Shown here piece by piece: positions 28,356 to 40,836 of a stretch of 64,000 bases of DNA (positions are counted from its first letter, which is position 1; each line of letters begins with the position of its first letter). Both the position numbers and the translations under genes were made by a program. Source of the DNA: an uncultured Holophagaceae bacterium (GTDB lineage Bacteria > Acidobacteriota > Holophagae > Holophagales > Holophagaceae); the NCBI GenBank assembly GCA_903884655.1, contig CAISFO010000055.1:24028-88027 (forward strand), read 5' to 3'. A model generated the notes under the pieces. It was not told where the DNA came from and made no database searches. It worked only from the letters and a program-made list of their open reading frames with translations.

Positions 28356-29651
28356 TCAGGCCCACAGGCACTTCTCCGCCTGCCGCCCCAGATCCCCGCT
28401 CCCCTGACTGTTGGCAAGGCTCTTGGCGAGCGCCACCAGCATGGCCTCCTGGGCCACCTTCGGCAGGTGGGGCAGCAGGTCAGCGGCAGCCGCCACGGCC
28501 AGCAGCTGATGGGCATGGTTGAAGGTGGGATCGTTGAGGGTGGCGGCCTCGGCGAGGGCTCCCAGGGCCACATCGGCCACGCCGGCACGCACCAGCCCCT
28601 GGGCGTGACCCATGGCAAGGGGCGCTTCCAGATCCAGCATGGCGTCCAGGAGGGCCTCCCGGTCGGGCTCTGGGATGGGCGCGGGCTGAATCCGGCTTTC
28701 GGGTTCGTCGGTGGGGAAGAGGTTCACCAGAGCCGCGGCCTGGCACCAGACCCGGGGATCCGTGGGCCTGCTCCGGGCCAGGCTAGCCAGGTAGACGAAG
28801 GTCCAGGCCGTCTTGCCCTCCAGGTCACGCCGAGCGTCCAGCTGTTTTTCGGAGGCTCCCAGCACCAGTGCGGCCAGCGTGTCCCCCGCCCCCTGCCCGG
28901 CCTTGAGGCGGTCCGTGAAGCGATCCAGCAACGCCACCAGACCCAAGTCACAGAGGTCCCGGACCTGTTCCTGAAGGGCCTCCGGATCGAGAAGGGATGG
29001 GGTCCAAGGCACAGAAAGATCGGCCCCGACCAGCCGCTTGGCGGCGCGGCGGGCCCAGAAGGTGTCTTCGGTGGTTCCCGCCACCCAGGCCGCCAGGCCG
29101 AAGAGGCGGCGGCCCGTGGCCTTCGGGCGTTCCAGGCGCTCATGAAGATCCGCCAGGTCGCAGGCCAGGACCAGCTTGTGGCCCACATTGGCCATGTCGG
29201 TCAGGGTCAGCAGGCCCAGACGCCGGAAGTCCTCGGCGTCCGGCAACTCGAACCCCTGGGCCTCTGCATAGGCCAGCCCTGGTCTCCGGGACTGGATGAA
29301 GTCCTCGAGGTTGCGCCAGGTTCCGCTACCCTTCGCAGCCATCACCTGGGCCAGGCTCAGGGCGGACCGCCGCCCTTCATGCGCGGTCATGTGCAGCGTG
29401 ACGGCCAGAGCCCTGTGGAAGCTCGCTTCCTTGAGCAGTGGAGCCAGCCGCAGCACGGCGCGGAGCCCGAGGATGCCGTGGGGCACATGAGGCTGATAGG
29501 CCTCCCAGTCGATGCGCGGCACCAGAATCTTCACCGCTTCCCGGATGGAATCACGGACACCGTCGGGTTTGGCCACCCGGTCCGCGAAGACCTGGAAAAA
29601 GCTGTCCGTGGGGGTTTCCAACTCTTGTTGCCAAGGCGATTCAACAGGCAT
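28356..29651 (-). CDS. Hypothetical protein, 431 residues
   Basis: A long alpha-helical, soluble-looking protein without a signal peptide or membrane segments and no motif I recognise. Codon usage matches the surrounding genes, and the antisense frames look like shadows. Histidine- and arginine-rich stretches such as RALAVTLHMTAHEGRRS and MANVGHKLVLACDLADLHERLERP might hold metal or catalytic residues, but this is only a pattern. There is no obvious Shine-Dalgarno site. It is preceded by the REP-like element and the 207-residue unknown gene on the same strand. Confidence 0.55.
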   Translation of the reverse strand: MPVESPWQQELETPTDSFFQVFADRVAKPDGVRDSIREAVKILVPRIDWEAYQPHVPHGILGLRAVLRLAPLLKEASFHRALAVTLHMTAHEGRRSALSLAQVMAAKGSGTWRNLEDFIQSRRPGLAYAEAQGFELPDAEDFRRLGLLTLTDMANVGHKLVLACDLADLHERLERPKATGRRLFGLAAWVAGTTEDTFWARRAAKRLVGADLSVPWTPSLLDPEALQEQVRDLCDLGLVALLDRFTDRLKAGQGAGDTLAALVLGASEKQLDARRDLEGKTAWTFVYLASLARSRPTDPRVWCQAAALVNLFPTDEPESRIQPAPIPEPDREALLDAMLDLEAPLAMGHAQGLVRAGVADVALGALAEAATLNDPTFNHAHQLLAVAAAADLLPHLPKVAQEAMLVALAKSLANSQGSGDLGRQAEKCLWA

Positions 29652-29680
29652 GGAGGATCAGCCCACGAAATGACAATCGA

Positions 29681-29799
29681 TCACCGCCAAGACGCCAGGG
29701 CGCCAAGGGTAGACGCCTAGACAGCGCTTCTTGGGGTTCTTCTCGGTATCCGCGATGCGGATACGCGAGACAAGGGCGCAACTGGCGTCTAAGCGGTGA
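29681..29799. repeat. REP/MITE-like element with terminal inverted repeats
   Basis: A 119-bp block has 17-base terminal inverted repeats differing at two positions: TCACCGCCAAGACGCCA (29681-29697), and TGGCGTCTAAGCGGTGA (29783-29799). Between them, a tight hairpin GTATCCGC-GAT-GCGGATAC occupies 29746-29764. CGCC-rich direct motifs follow the left end. It lies in a 171-base gene-free gap, and no coding frame is supported. It resembles a small non-autonomous mobile or REP-type element. Confidence 0.55.
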
Positions 29800-29822
29800 G
29801 TTCTTTCCTGTCTCGATCGACA

Positions 29823-30446
29823 TCAAGCCCCCTCCAACGGCAGATCCCAGGCCTGGGCCACGAGGCGGGCCCAGTGGTGGTTCCAGGCCCGCGTCCAGAC
29901 CAGACCCCCCTCCTTCATGTCGGAGGCCATCAGGCGCTGTCGAAGCTCCGTGCGGAGGCTTTCGGCAGCGGAACCAAGTGCTGTCTCGGCCATCGCCAGC
30001 AGCTCTCCTCTGGCCTTCCGTTCCTGGTCGTGGTGGGCGAGGAAGCCTGCGGACTCCGGCGAAGGGGCCGACGCGAGCAGCCGCTGCCAGGCCTCGAAGG
30101 CCGAGCGGGCGGCGGGATCCTCCCGCAAGGGCGGCTTGACCCGCTCCCAGTCGCGGCCCGGATCCAGGTCCGGCCCCGCGCGGAGCAGGGCCTCGCGCAG
30201 CTTCACGGCCCTGGCCACATCGCGATCGAGGTGCCTGAGGGCCACGAAGGTCCGTGGTTTCTCGCGTTTCTCCCGACGATCGAAGAAGGCATTCAAGGCC
30301 GACACCACCAGATCCATCGGCACGGCAGAGGCTTCCCAGGCCAGCACCTGCCGGAAGTCATCCGTGGACAGCAGGCCCGCCCGGCCCCAGGCCCGGAAAG
30401 CCCACTCCCGCTCCAGCCAGTCCTTCTCTTCCCGCGTGTAGGCCAT
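29823..30446 (-). CDS. Hypothetical protein, 207 residues, coupled to a lipoprotein gene
   Basis: Start is the ATG at 30446, which overlaps the stop of the preceding gene as TGATG, so the two are translated together. The frame is open further upstream, but only as the other gene's shadow. The protein begins MAYTREEKDWLEREWAFRAWGRAGLLS and is charged and helical, rich in Arg, Glu and Ala, with no membrane segment. I do not recognise a family. The coupling suggests it works with the small lipoprotein. Confidence 0.55.
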   Translation of the reverse strand: MAYTREEKDWLEREWAFRAWGRAGLLSTDDFRQVLAWEASAVPMDLVVSALNAFFDRREKREKPRTFVALRHLDRDVARAVKLREALLRAGPDLDPGRDWERVKPPLREDPAARSAFEAWQRLLASAPSPESAGFLAHHDQERKARGELLAMAETALGSAAESLRTELRQRLMASDMKEGGLVWTRAWNHHWARLVAQAWDLPLEGA

Positions 30447-30787
30447 CACTTCGACGCCGGACCTTCCGGTACCAGCCAGGTGCCGTCCTTCAGGTGGAGA
30501 GCATTGTTCTCCCAGGCCAGGATTTCTTCCGGCGCGATCCGGGCCTTGGCAAAGCCACGCAGCCTGAATGGGCCGGAACCCAGTGGGCGACCGTCCCGAG
30601 CCCAGACTTCCAGCTGCCAAAGCGTGCCCTGGTGCTCGCCGACTTTGATGAAGACACCCTGTTGCCCTTCTCCGCCCCAGACGGCCTCCAGGGGGACAGA
30701 ACCTCGTCTGGAGGGCGTTCCGCCGCAGCCCTGGAGCAACCCGGCCAGAATCGTTGTCAGTGCCAGCAGCATCGAAGGTCGAACCAT
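30446..30787 (-). CDS. Small lipoprotein of unknown function
   Basis: 113 residues. A short signal with lipobox LLQGC (Cys20) predicts a lipid-anchored protein. The mature part reads as a small beta domain (GVFIKVGEHQGTLWQLEVWARDG...). No family is recognised. It is divergent from map, with only 45 bases between the start codons, and overlaps the downstream 207-residue gene by one base. Confidence 0.6.
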   Translation of the reverse strand: MVRPSMLLALTTILAGLLQGCGGTPSRRGSVPLEAVWGGEGQQGVFIKVGEHQGTLWQLEVWARDGRPLGSGPFRLRGFAKARIAPEEILAWENNALHLKDGTWLVPEGPASK

Positions 30788-30832
30788 GCCGACATTCTAC
30801 CCGTTAGAATAAAAGCCAAGGGGGGCACAGTC

Positions 30833-31624
30833 CTGATCCGCGAACAGATCCGCTACAAGAGCAAGAAGGAGATCGACAAGCTGCGCGAGGCCTGCCGCGT
30901 GGCCGCGAACGCCCTGCGCATCGCCGCCCGGGCGGCGCGGCCCGGCGTGAGCCTGCTGGACCTGGACCGGATCGCCGAGACCTACATCCGCCAGCAGGGC
31001 GCGAGCCCCAGCTTCAAGGGCTACCACGGCTTTCCGGGCACCCTCTGCACCTCGGTGAACGATCGCGTGGTGCACGGCATCCCCAGCAAGTACGTGCTGC
31101 AGGAAGGCGACATCATCGCCATCGACTGTGGCGCCAAATTGGACGGCTTCCACGGGGACACCTGTCTCACGGTGGGCGTGGGCAAGATCAGCGACGAAGC
31201 CCGCATGCTCATCCAGACCGCCCAGCTGGCCATGTACCTGGGCATCGAGAACTGCCGCCCCGGCCTGCGCCTGGGCGACATGGCCTCCGCCGTGCAGAGC
31301 TTCGCGGAAGAGCGCGGCTATTCCATCGTGCGGGAGTACATCGGCCACGGCCTGGGCCGGGATCTGCACGAGGATCCCCAGGTGGTGTTTGCCGAACAGA
31401 AGCCGGGCACCGGGTTCCGCATGGAGCCGGGCATGACCATCACCATCGAGCCCATCCTCAACACGGGCAGCCACAGATGCCTGGTGGAGGCCGACGGTTG
31501 GACCGTCCGCACCGCCGATGGAGGTCTCTCTGCCCAGTTCGAGCACGACATCGCCATCACGCGAAATGGGCCCGAGATCCTCAGCATCCCCGATGCTGAA
31601 TACGAGCTGGAAGACGGTTTGTAA
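30833..31624 (+). CDS. map: Methionine aminopeptidase, type I, with apparent CTG start
   Basis: The conserved protein begins IREQIRYKSKKEIDKLREA. It carries the type I metal ligands: Asp in IDCGAKLDGFHGD, His in YIGHGLGRDLHEDP, and Glu in TITIEPIL and AQFEHDIAI. The enzyme removes N-terminal methionine from new proteins. No in-frame ATG, GTG or TTG lies near the conserved N terminus. CTG at 30833, 8 bases after AAGGGGGG, is the best start and gives 263 residues; GTC or ATC next to it are alternatives. A TAGAAT hexamer at 30805-30810 could be its -10 box. It is divergent from the lipoprotein gene. Confidence 0.9.
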   Translation: MIREQIRYKSKKEIDKLREACRVAANALRIAARAARPGVSLLDLDRIAETYIRQQGASPSFKGYHGFPGTLCTSVNDRVVHGIPSKYVLQEGDIIAIDCGAKLDGFHGDTCLTVGVGKISDEARMLIQTAQLAMYLGIENCRPGLRLGDMASAVQSFAEERGYSIVREYIGHGLGRDLHEDPQVVFAEQKPGTGFRMEPGMTITIEPILNTGSHRCLVEADGWTVRTADGGLSAQFEHDIAITRNGPEILSIPDAEYELEDGL

Positions 31625-31819
31625 GCCTGTTCCGGCGAAAAACCCCTGTCATGGGGTCAAAATGGAATTAGGCATCCACAACGGACTCGAATTGTGCTAG
31701 GATTGCCCATGGAACGTCGTCCGCGCATGCATCTGGGCGTCCCGGCAGGTGATTCGGCCGGTTGGATGTCCCTGGGCGTTCCGATTACCGAACCTACGAA
31801 ATAAAATCCGGAGCAACCG

Positions 31820-36427
<4,608 letters not shown>

Positions 36428-36428
36428 C

Positions 36429-37913
36429 ATGGGGAAGAGCACCGGCTTCATCGAATATCAACGGGAACTGCCCAAGGACAGGTCGCCTCTGGAGCGGGTG
36501 AAGGACTGGGATGAGACCCACCCCCGGGTTCCCGACGAGCTGCTCCAGCGCCAGGGCGCCCGCTGCATGGACTGCGGCACCCCCTACTGCCACACGGGCA
36601 AGCTCATGGGCGGCATGGCCTCGGGCTGTCCCCTGAACAACCTCATCCCCGACTGGAATGACCTCGTCTACCGGGGCCAGTGGCAGCGGGCCCTGCGCCG
36701 CCTGCTGCGCACCAACAACTTCCCCGAGTTCACAGGCCGGGTCTGCCCCGCTCCCTGCGAAGGCTCCTGCACTGTGGGCCTGGGCGGGGACCCCGTCACC
36801 ATCAAGGCCATCGAGGTCTCGATCATCGACAAGGCCTTCGAAGAGGGCTGGATCGGCCCCGAGCCGCCCCAGGTCCTCACCGGGAAGACGGTGGCCATCA
36901 TCGGCTCGGGCCCCGCGGGCCTGGCCTGCGCGGCCCAGCTCAATCGGGCCGGCCACACGGTGACGGTCTTCGAACGGGCGGACCGCCTGGGCGGTCTGCT
37001 GATGTATGGCATCCCCAACATGAAGCTGGACAAGCGTCTGGTGGACCGGCGAGTGGGCCTCATGGCCCGCAACGGCGTCCGTTTCGTCACGGGCGTGGAG
37101 ATCGGCAAGGACATCAGCACGGAAAGCCTGCTGAACGACTACCATGCCACGGTGCTCTGCTGCGGCTCGACCCAGCCCAGGGACCTCGATGTGGAAGGAC
37201 GCCAACTCCAGGGCGTCCACCAGGCCATGGAGTTCCTCACCCTCAACACCAAGAGCCTGCTGGACAGCGCTCACGCGGATGGCGCCTACATCTCCGCCAA
37301 GGGCAAGCACGTGGTGGTCATCGGTGGTGGCGACACTGGCACCGACTGCATCGGCACCGCCCTGAGACATGGCGCGAAGTCCGTCACCCAGCTCGAGATC
37401 ATGGCGCAGCCCCCGGAGGAGAGGGCCGGGGACAACCCTTGGCCCCAGTGGCCCAAGGTGCGCTCCATGGACTATGGCCAGGAGGAGGCTGAGGCCCTGC
37501 AGGGCGCGGATCCTCGCATCTACAGCACCCAGACCCACCGGTTCACCGGGGAAGGGGGCGCCGTGAAAGAGGTCCATACCGTCGGCATCCAGTGGACGCG
37601 CCATGCGGATGGCAGGATGCAGAACGAAGAAATCCCGGGCAGCCACCGGGTGCTGCCTGCGGATCTGGTCCTGCTCGCCATGGGTTTCCTCGGACCTGAA
37701 CGGAAGGGCCCCATTGCTGAGCTGGGCCTGAAGCTGGACGGCCGAGGCAACGTGGTCGCCAATGCCCAGCGCATGACCAGCGTCCCGGGTGTCTTCGCCG
37801 CCGGAGACATGGTCCGCGGCCAGTCCCTGGTGGTCTGGGCCATCCACGAAGGGCGCAACACCGCCCGCAGCGTAGACCGCTACCTCAGTTACGGGAAGAC
37901 CTACCTGCTGTAG
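36429..37913 (+). CDS. gltD: Glutamate synthase small subunit
   Basis: 494 residues from the ATG at 36429, one base after the gltB stop; a further 12 codons upstream lie inside gltB and are not family-like. N-terminal 4Fe-4S cysteines appear in [12 protein letters not shown] and SGCPLNN. Two Rossmann domains follow: FAD ([20 protein letters not shown]) and NADPH ([16 protein letters not shown]). It passes electrons from NADPH to GltB. The spacing implies translational coupling. Confidence 0.96.
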   Translation: MGKSTGFIEYQRELPKDRSPLERVKDWDETHPRVPDELLQRQGARCMDCGTPYCHTGKLMGGMASGCPLNNLIPDWNDLVYRGQWQRALRRLLRTNNFPEFTGRVCPAPCEGSCTVGLGGDPVTIKAIEVSIIDKAFEEGWIGPEPPQVLTGKTVAIIGSGPAGLACAAQLNRAGHTVTVFERADRLGGLLMYGIPNMKLDKRLVDRRVGLMARNGVRFVTGVEIGKDISTESLLNDYHATVLCCGSTQPRDLDVEGRQLQGVHQAMEFLTLNTKSLLDSAHADGAYISAKGKHVVVIGGGDTGTDCIGTALRHGAKSVTQLEIMAQPPEERAGDNPWPQWPKVRSMDYGQEEAEALQGADPRIYSTQTHRFTGEGGAVKEVHTVGIQWTRHADGRMQNEEIPGSHRVLPADLVLLAMGFLGPERKGPIAELGLKLDGRGNVVANAQRMTSVPGVFAAGDMVRGQSLVVWAIHEGRNTARSVDRYLSYGKTYLL

Positions 37914-37923
37914 GCTGGTGCCC

Positions 37924-38757
37924 ATGCCGGCGACCCTGTGCCCAGCCAAGCTGAACCGTTTCCTCGCCGTCCTGGGACGGCGGGCGGACGGCTTCCATGA
38001 CCTGGAGCTGGTCACCACAGTGCTGGAGGGTGTGTCCGGACTGACCGATACCCTGGACGGGGAAACCGCCAGCGAGCTTTCTCTCTCCATTACCGGCCCG
38101 ACAGGCGAAGGCCTGCTGGCCGATGAGTCCAACCTGGTGCTGAAGGCCTGGCGCCTGCTCGAAGAGGCAGCGGGCCGGCCCCTGCCTGCGGCCCTCAGGC
38201 TGGAGAAACGCATCCCCCACGGCGCGGGATTGGGCGGCGGCAGCAGCGATGCGGCCGGCGCCCTGCGGCTGGGCAATGCCCTGTACAAGTTGGGCCTCGG
38301 TGATGAGATCCTGCTGCGGATGGCCGCCCGCCTTGGCAGTGACGTGCCCTTGTTCCTGCTGGGCGGCACCGTCCTGGGCTTGGGCCGGGGAGACCGGGTG
38401 TTTCCGCTCCGCACCCTGCCCCTGGAACCCATCCTCCTCGTGCACCCGAAGCTCCATGTGGGCACCCCGAGCGTGTACCGGGCCCTGCACTACGTGGGCT
38501 ATCCCTTCCCCGAGGCCCTGGCCTCCGTGCCCGAGGGCACTCCCCCACCCTGGCGCAATGACCTGACGGGTGCGGCCCTCTGGGTCTGCCCACCCCTGGC
38601 CGACGTGCGGGATACCCTCCGGGATACGGGGGGAGAGCCGCTGCTGTGTGGATCGGGCAGCTGCTGGGCCGCACGGTATACCACAGGATCCAGCCGGGAC
38701 GCTGCGGCCCTGGCCCTCCAGGAGGACCGTCCAGACTGGAGCACTTGGGCGGTCTGA
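37924..38757 (+). CDS. ispE: 4-diphosphocytidyl-2-C-methyl-D-erythritol kinase
   Basis: 277 residues from the ATG at 37924; a GTG at 37918 would add two. The GHMP-kinase ATP loop is PHGAGLGGGSSDAAG, and the N-terminal CPAKLNRFLAVLGRRADGFHDLE matches IspE. The C-terminal GSGSCWAA fits the family's glycine loop. It phosphorylates CDP-methylerythritol in the non-mevalonate isoprenoid pathway, so the organism uses MEP. It follows gltD by 10 bases and may be in the same transcript. Confidence 0.94.
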   Translation: MPATLCPAKLNRFLAVLGRRADGFHDLELVTTVLEGVSGLTDTLDGETASELSLSITGPTGEGLLADESNLVLKAWRLLEEAAGRPLPAALRLEKRIPHGAGLGGGSSDAAGALRLGNALYKLGLGDEILLRMAARLGSDVPLFLLGGTVLGLGRGDRVFPLRTLPLEPILLVHPKLHVGTPSVYRALHYVGYPFPEALASVPEGTPPPWRNDLTGAALWVCPPLADVRDTLRDTGGEPLLCGSGSCWAARYTTGSSRDAAALALQEDRPDWSTWAV

Positions 38758-38791
38758 GCCCGCCATGGTATCTGTGGGATCCGAGGTCTTC

Positions 38792-39712
38792 ATGTCCACT
38801 CCCGCCCTCTGCATCCGCGGTCTTCGCAAGGCCTTCCCCAAGGTGCTTGCCGTGGACGGCGTGGACCTGGAAGTGGCCCGGGGGGAGGTGTTCGGTCTGC
38901 TGGGCCCCAACGGTGCCGGCAAAACCACCACCCTGGAAATCATCGAGGGCCTCACCACCGCTGATGCGGGCGAGATTGAGATCCTGGGCCTCACCTGGGG
39001 CCGACAAGGTCAGGAGATCCGGTCCCGCATCGGCGTCCAGCTGCAGAGCACCAGTCTCTTCAACAAGATCACGCCCCGGGAGGCCCTGGACCTCTACGGC
39101 AGCTACTACCCCAGGCGCAGGAACACTCAGGAGCTGCTGGAGCTGGTGCAGCTGGTGGAGAAGGCCGACGCCTACCACATCACCCTCAGCGGCGGCCAGA
39201 TGCAGCGGCTGGCCCTGGCCTTGGCCCTGGTGAACGACCCCGAGCTGGTGTTCCTGGATGAGCCCACCACTGGGCTGGATCCCCAGGCCCGCCGCAGCCT
39301 CTGGGACGTGGTGCGGCGCATGAAAGGCGAGGGTCGCACCGTGGTGCTCACCACCCACTACATGGACGAGGCCGAAGCGCTCTGCGACCGGCTGGCCATC
39401 ATGGACCGCGGCCAGGTCATCGCCACCGGCACCCCCGCCTCGCTCATCGCGGAGCTGGCCATTCCCAGCGTGGTGGAGCTCACCTTCGAGGGCACTGCGC
39501 CGGATCCTGCGCCCTTCGCCGGGCGCTTGGGCCAGCCCGTGGAACGACGGGCCGACCTCTGGGAGATTCCCACACCCGATCCCAAGGCCCTGCTGCCCCG
39601 GCTGCTGGAGGCCGCCGAGGGCGCCGCCATCCCCTTCCAGCAAGTGCATATTCGGCGCGCCACCCTGGAGGATGTGTTCCTGCACCGCACGGGCCGGAGC
39701 CTGAGGGAGTAG
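38792..39712 (+). CDS. ABC transporter ATP-binding protein (DrrA-type)
   Basis: 306 residues from the ATG at 38792, with GAGG 5 bases upstream; an ATG at 38765 is open but less well placed. Walker A is GPNGAGKTTT, the signature LSGGQMQRL, Walker B LVFLDEPTTGLDP, and the switch histidine lies in TTHYMDEAEAL. The last 70 residues form the C-terminal accessory domain of DrrA/NodI-type exporters. It pairs with the following permease to export lipids, drugs or polymers; the cargo is unknown. Confidence 0.94.
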   Translation: MSTPALCIRGLRKAFPKVLAVDGVDLEVARGEVFGLLGPNGAGKTTTLEIIEGLTTADAGEIEILGLTWGRQGQEIRSRIGVQLQSTSLFNKITPREALDLYGSYYPRRRNTQELLELVQLVEKADAYHITLSGGQMQRLALALALVNDPELVFLDEPTTGLDPQARRSLWDVVRRMKGEGRTVVLTTHYMDEAEALCDRLAIMDRGQVIATGTPASLIAELAIPSVVELTFEGTAPDPAPFAGRLGQPVERRADLWEIPTPDPKALLPRLLEAAEGAAIPFQQVHIRRATLEDVFLHRTGRSLRE

Positions 39713-39714
39713 TC

Positions 39715-40785
39715 ATGATGCTCTGGAGACAGTTCGCGTCCGAATGGCGGCTCTACAGCCGCGACCGGGTGGCCATGTTCTGGACCTTCGCCTTCCCGGT
39801 GCTCCTGCTCCTGGGCTTCGGAACGATCTTCAAGGACGACAGCGGCCCCAAGCTGGCCGTGGTTCGCGTGCAATCCCCGGTGCCCACCGCCATCGACGGA
39901 GCCCTGGACAAAGCCCTGACGGATCTGCAGCTGAAGGTGCTGACCTTGTCGAAGTCCGAGGCCGAGACCCGCTGGTCCAAGGGGGAGACCGCCGCCCAGC
40001 TGGAGCCCCTGGGGAGCGGCGGCGGTGAAGGCTATCGCCTGCGCCTCAACAGCTACCTCATGGCCCAGGCGGGCGCCACGGCAGGGCTGGTGAACCAGGC
40101 CTGGCTGGTGGCCCAGGCCCGCCTCAATGGCGCGCCGGAACCCAACCGCATTCCCGTTCAAGTGGAAAGCCCCGGACACAAGCGGTCCACCAACTACGCC
40201 TCGTTTCTGTTGCCGGGCCTGCTGGGCCTGAACCTGGTGAGCATGGGCCTCTTCAGCGTGGGCATGGTGAACGTGTCCTACCGGGAGAAGGGGAAGTTTA
40301 GGCGTCTGGCGGTGACGCCCCTGCCCAAGTGGATCTTCCTCCTGGGGCAGGTGCTGCACCGGCTCACGGTGACCGTGATCCAGGCGGCCATTCTCCTGCT
40401 CGTGGGGCGCCTGGCCTTTGGCATCCAGAACCAGGGCTCCTTCCTGAACCTGCTGTTCATCATGACCCTGGGAACCGGCTGCTTCATGGCCTTCGGCTTC
40501 GCCCTGAGCGGCTTTGCGGAAACCTCCGAAGGCTACGCCGCCATCTCCAACCTGGTGTTCTTCCCCTTGATGTTCCTCAGCGGCGTCTATTTCACGCTGG
40601 ACTCGGCCCCAGCCTGGCTGCAGCACACCGTGGCCTTCCTGCCCCTCTCGCCCTTCCTCCGGGCCCTGCGGGCCGTGTTCAACGACGGGGCCGGACTGAC
40701 TGGGCACGGATTCGGGCTGCTGATTGTCGTTGGCTGGGCCCTCGCCGCCTTCGCCCTGGCGGTTCGCCGTTTCCGCTGGGCCTGA
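39715..40785 (+). CDS. ABC-2 type transporter permease
   Basis: 356 residues. One N-terminal membrane helix (about 20-38) is followed by a large extracytoplasmic domain (about 40-165), then five helices (SFLLPGLLGLNLVSMGLFSVG onward), as in the DrrB/YhhJ family. GAGGGAG precedes the ATG, and the preceding ATPase gene ends two bases upstream. Together they form a two-gene exporter. Confidence 0.9.
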   Translation: MMLWRQFASEWRLYSRDRVAMFWTFAFPVLLLLGFGTIFKDDSGPKLAVVRVQSPVPTAIDGALDKALTDLQLKVLTLSKSEAETRWSKGETAAQLEPLGSGGGEGYRLRLNSYLMAQAGATAGLVNQAWLVAQARLNGAPEPNRIPVQVESPGHKRSTNYASFLLPGLLGLNLVSMGLFSVGMVNVSYREKGKFRRLAVTPLPKWIFLLGQVLHRLTVTVIQAAILLLVGRLAFGIQNQGSFLNLLFIMTLGTGCFMAFGFALSGFAETSEGYAAISNLVFFPLMFLSGVYFTLDSAPAWLQHTVAFLPLSPFLRALRAVFNDGAGLTGHGFGLLIVVGWALAAFALAVRRFRWA

Positions 40786-40836
40786 GGCCCCGCAGAACTC
40801 CAATTCCTTCCAGTCCTGACCGATGAGTAGGGCACG

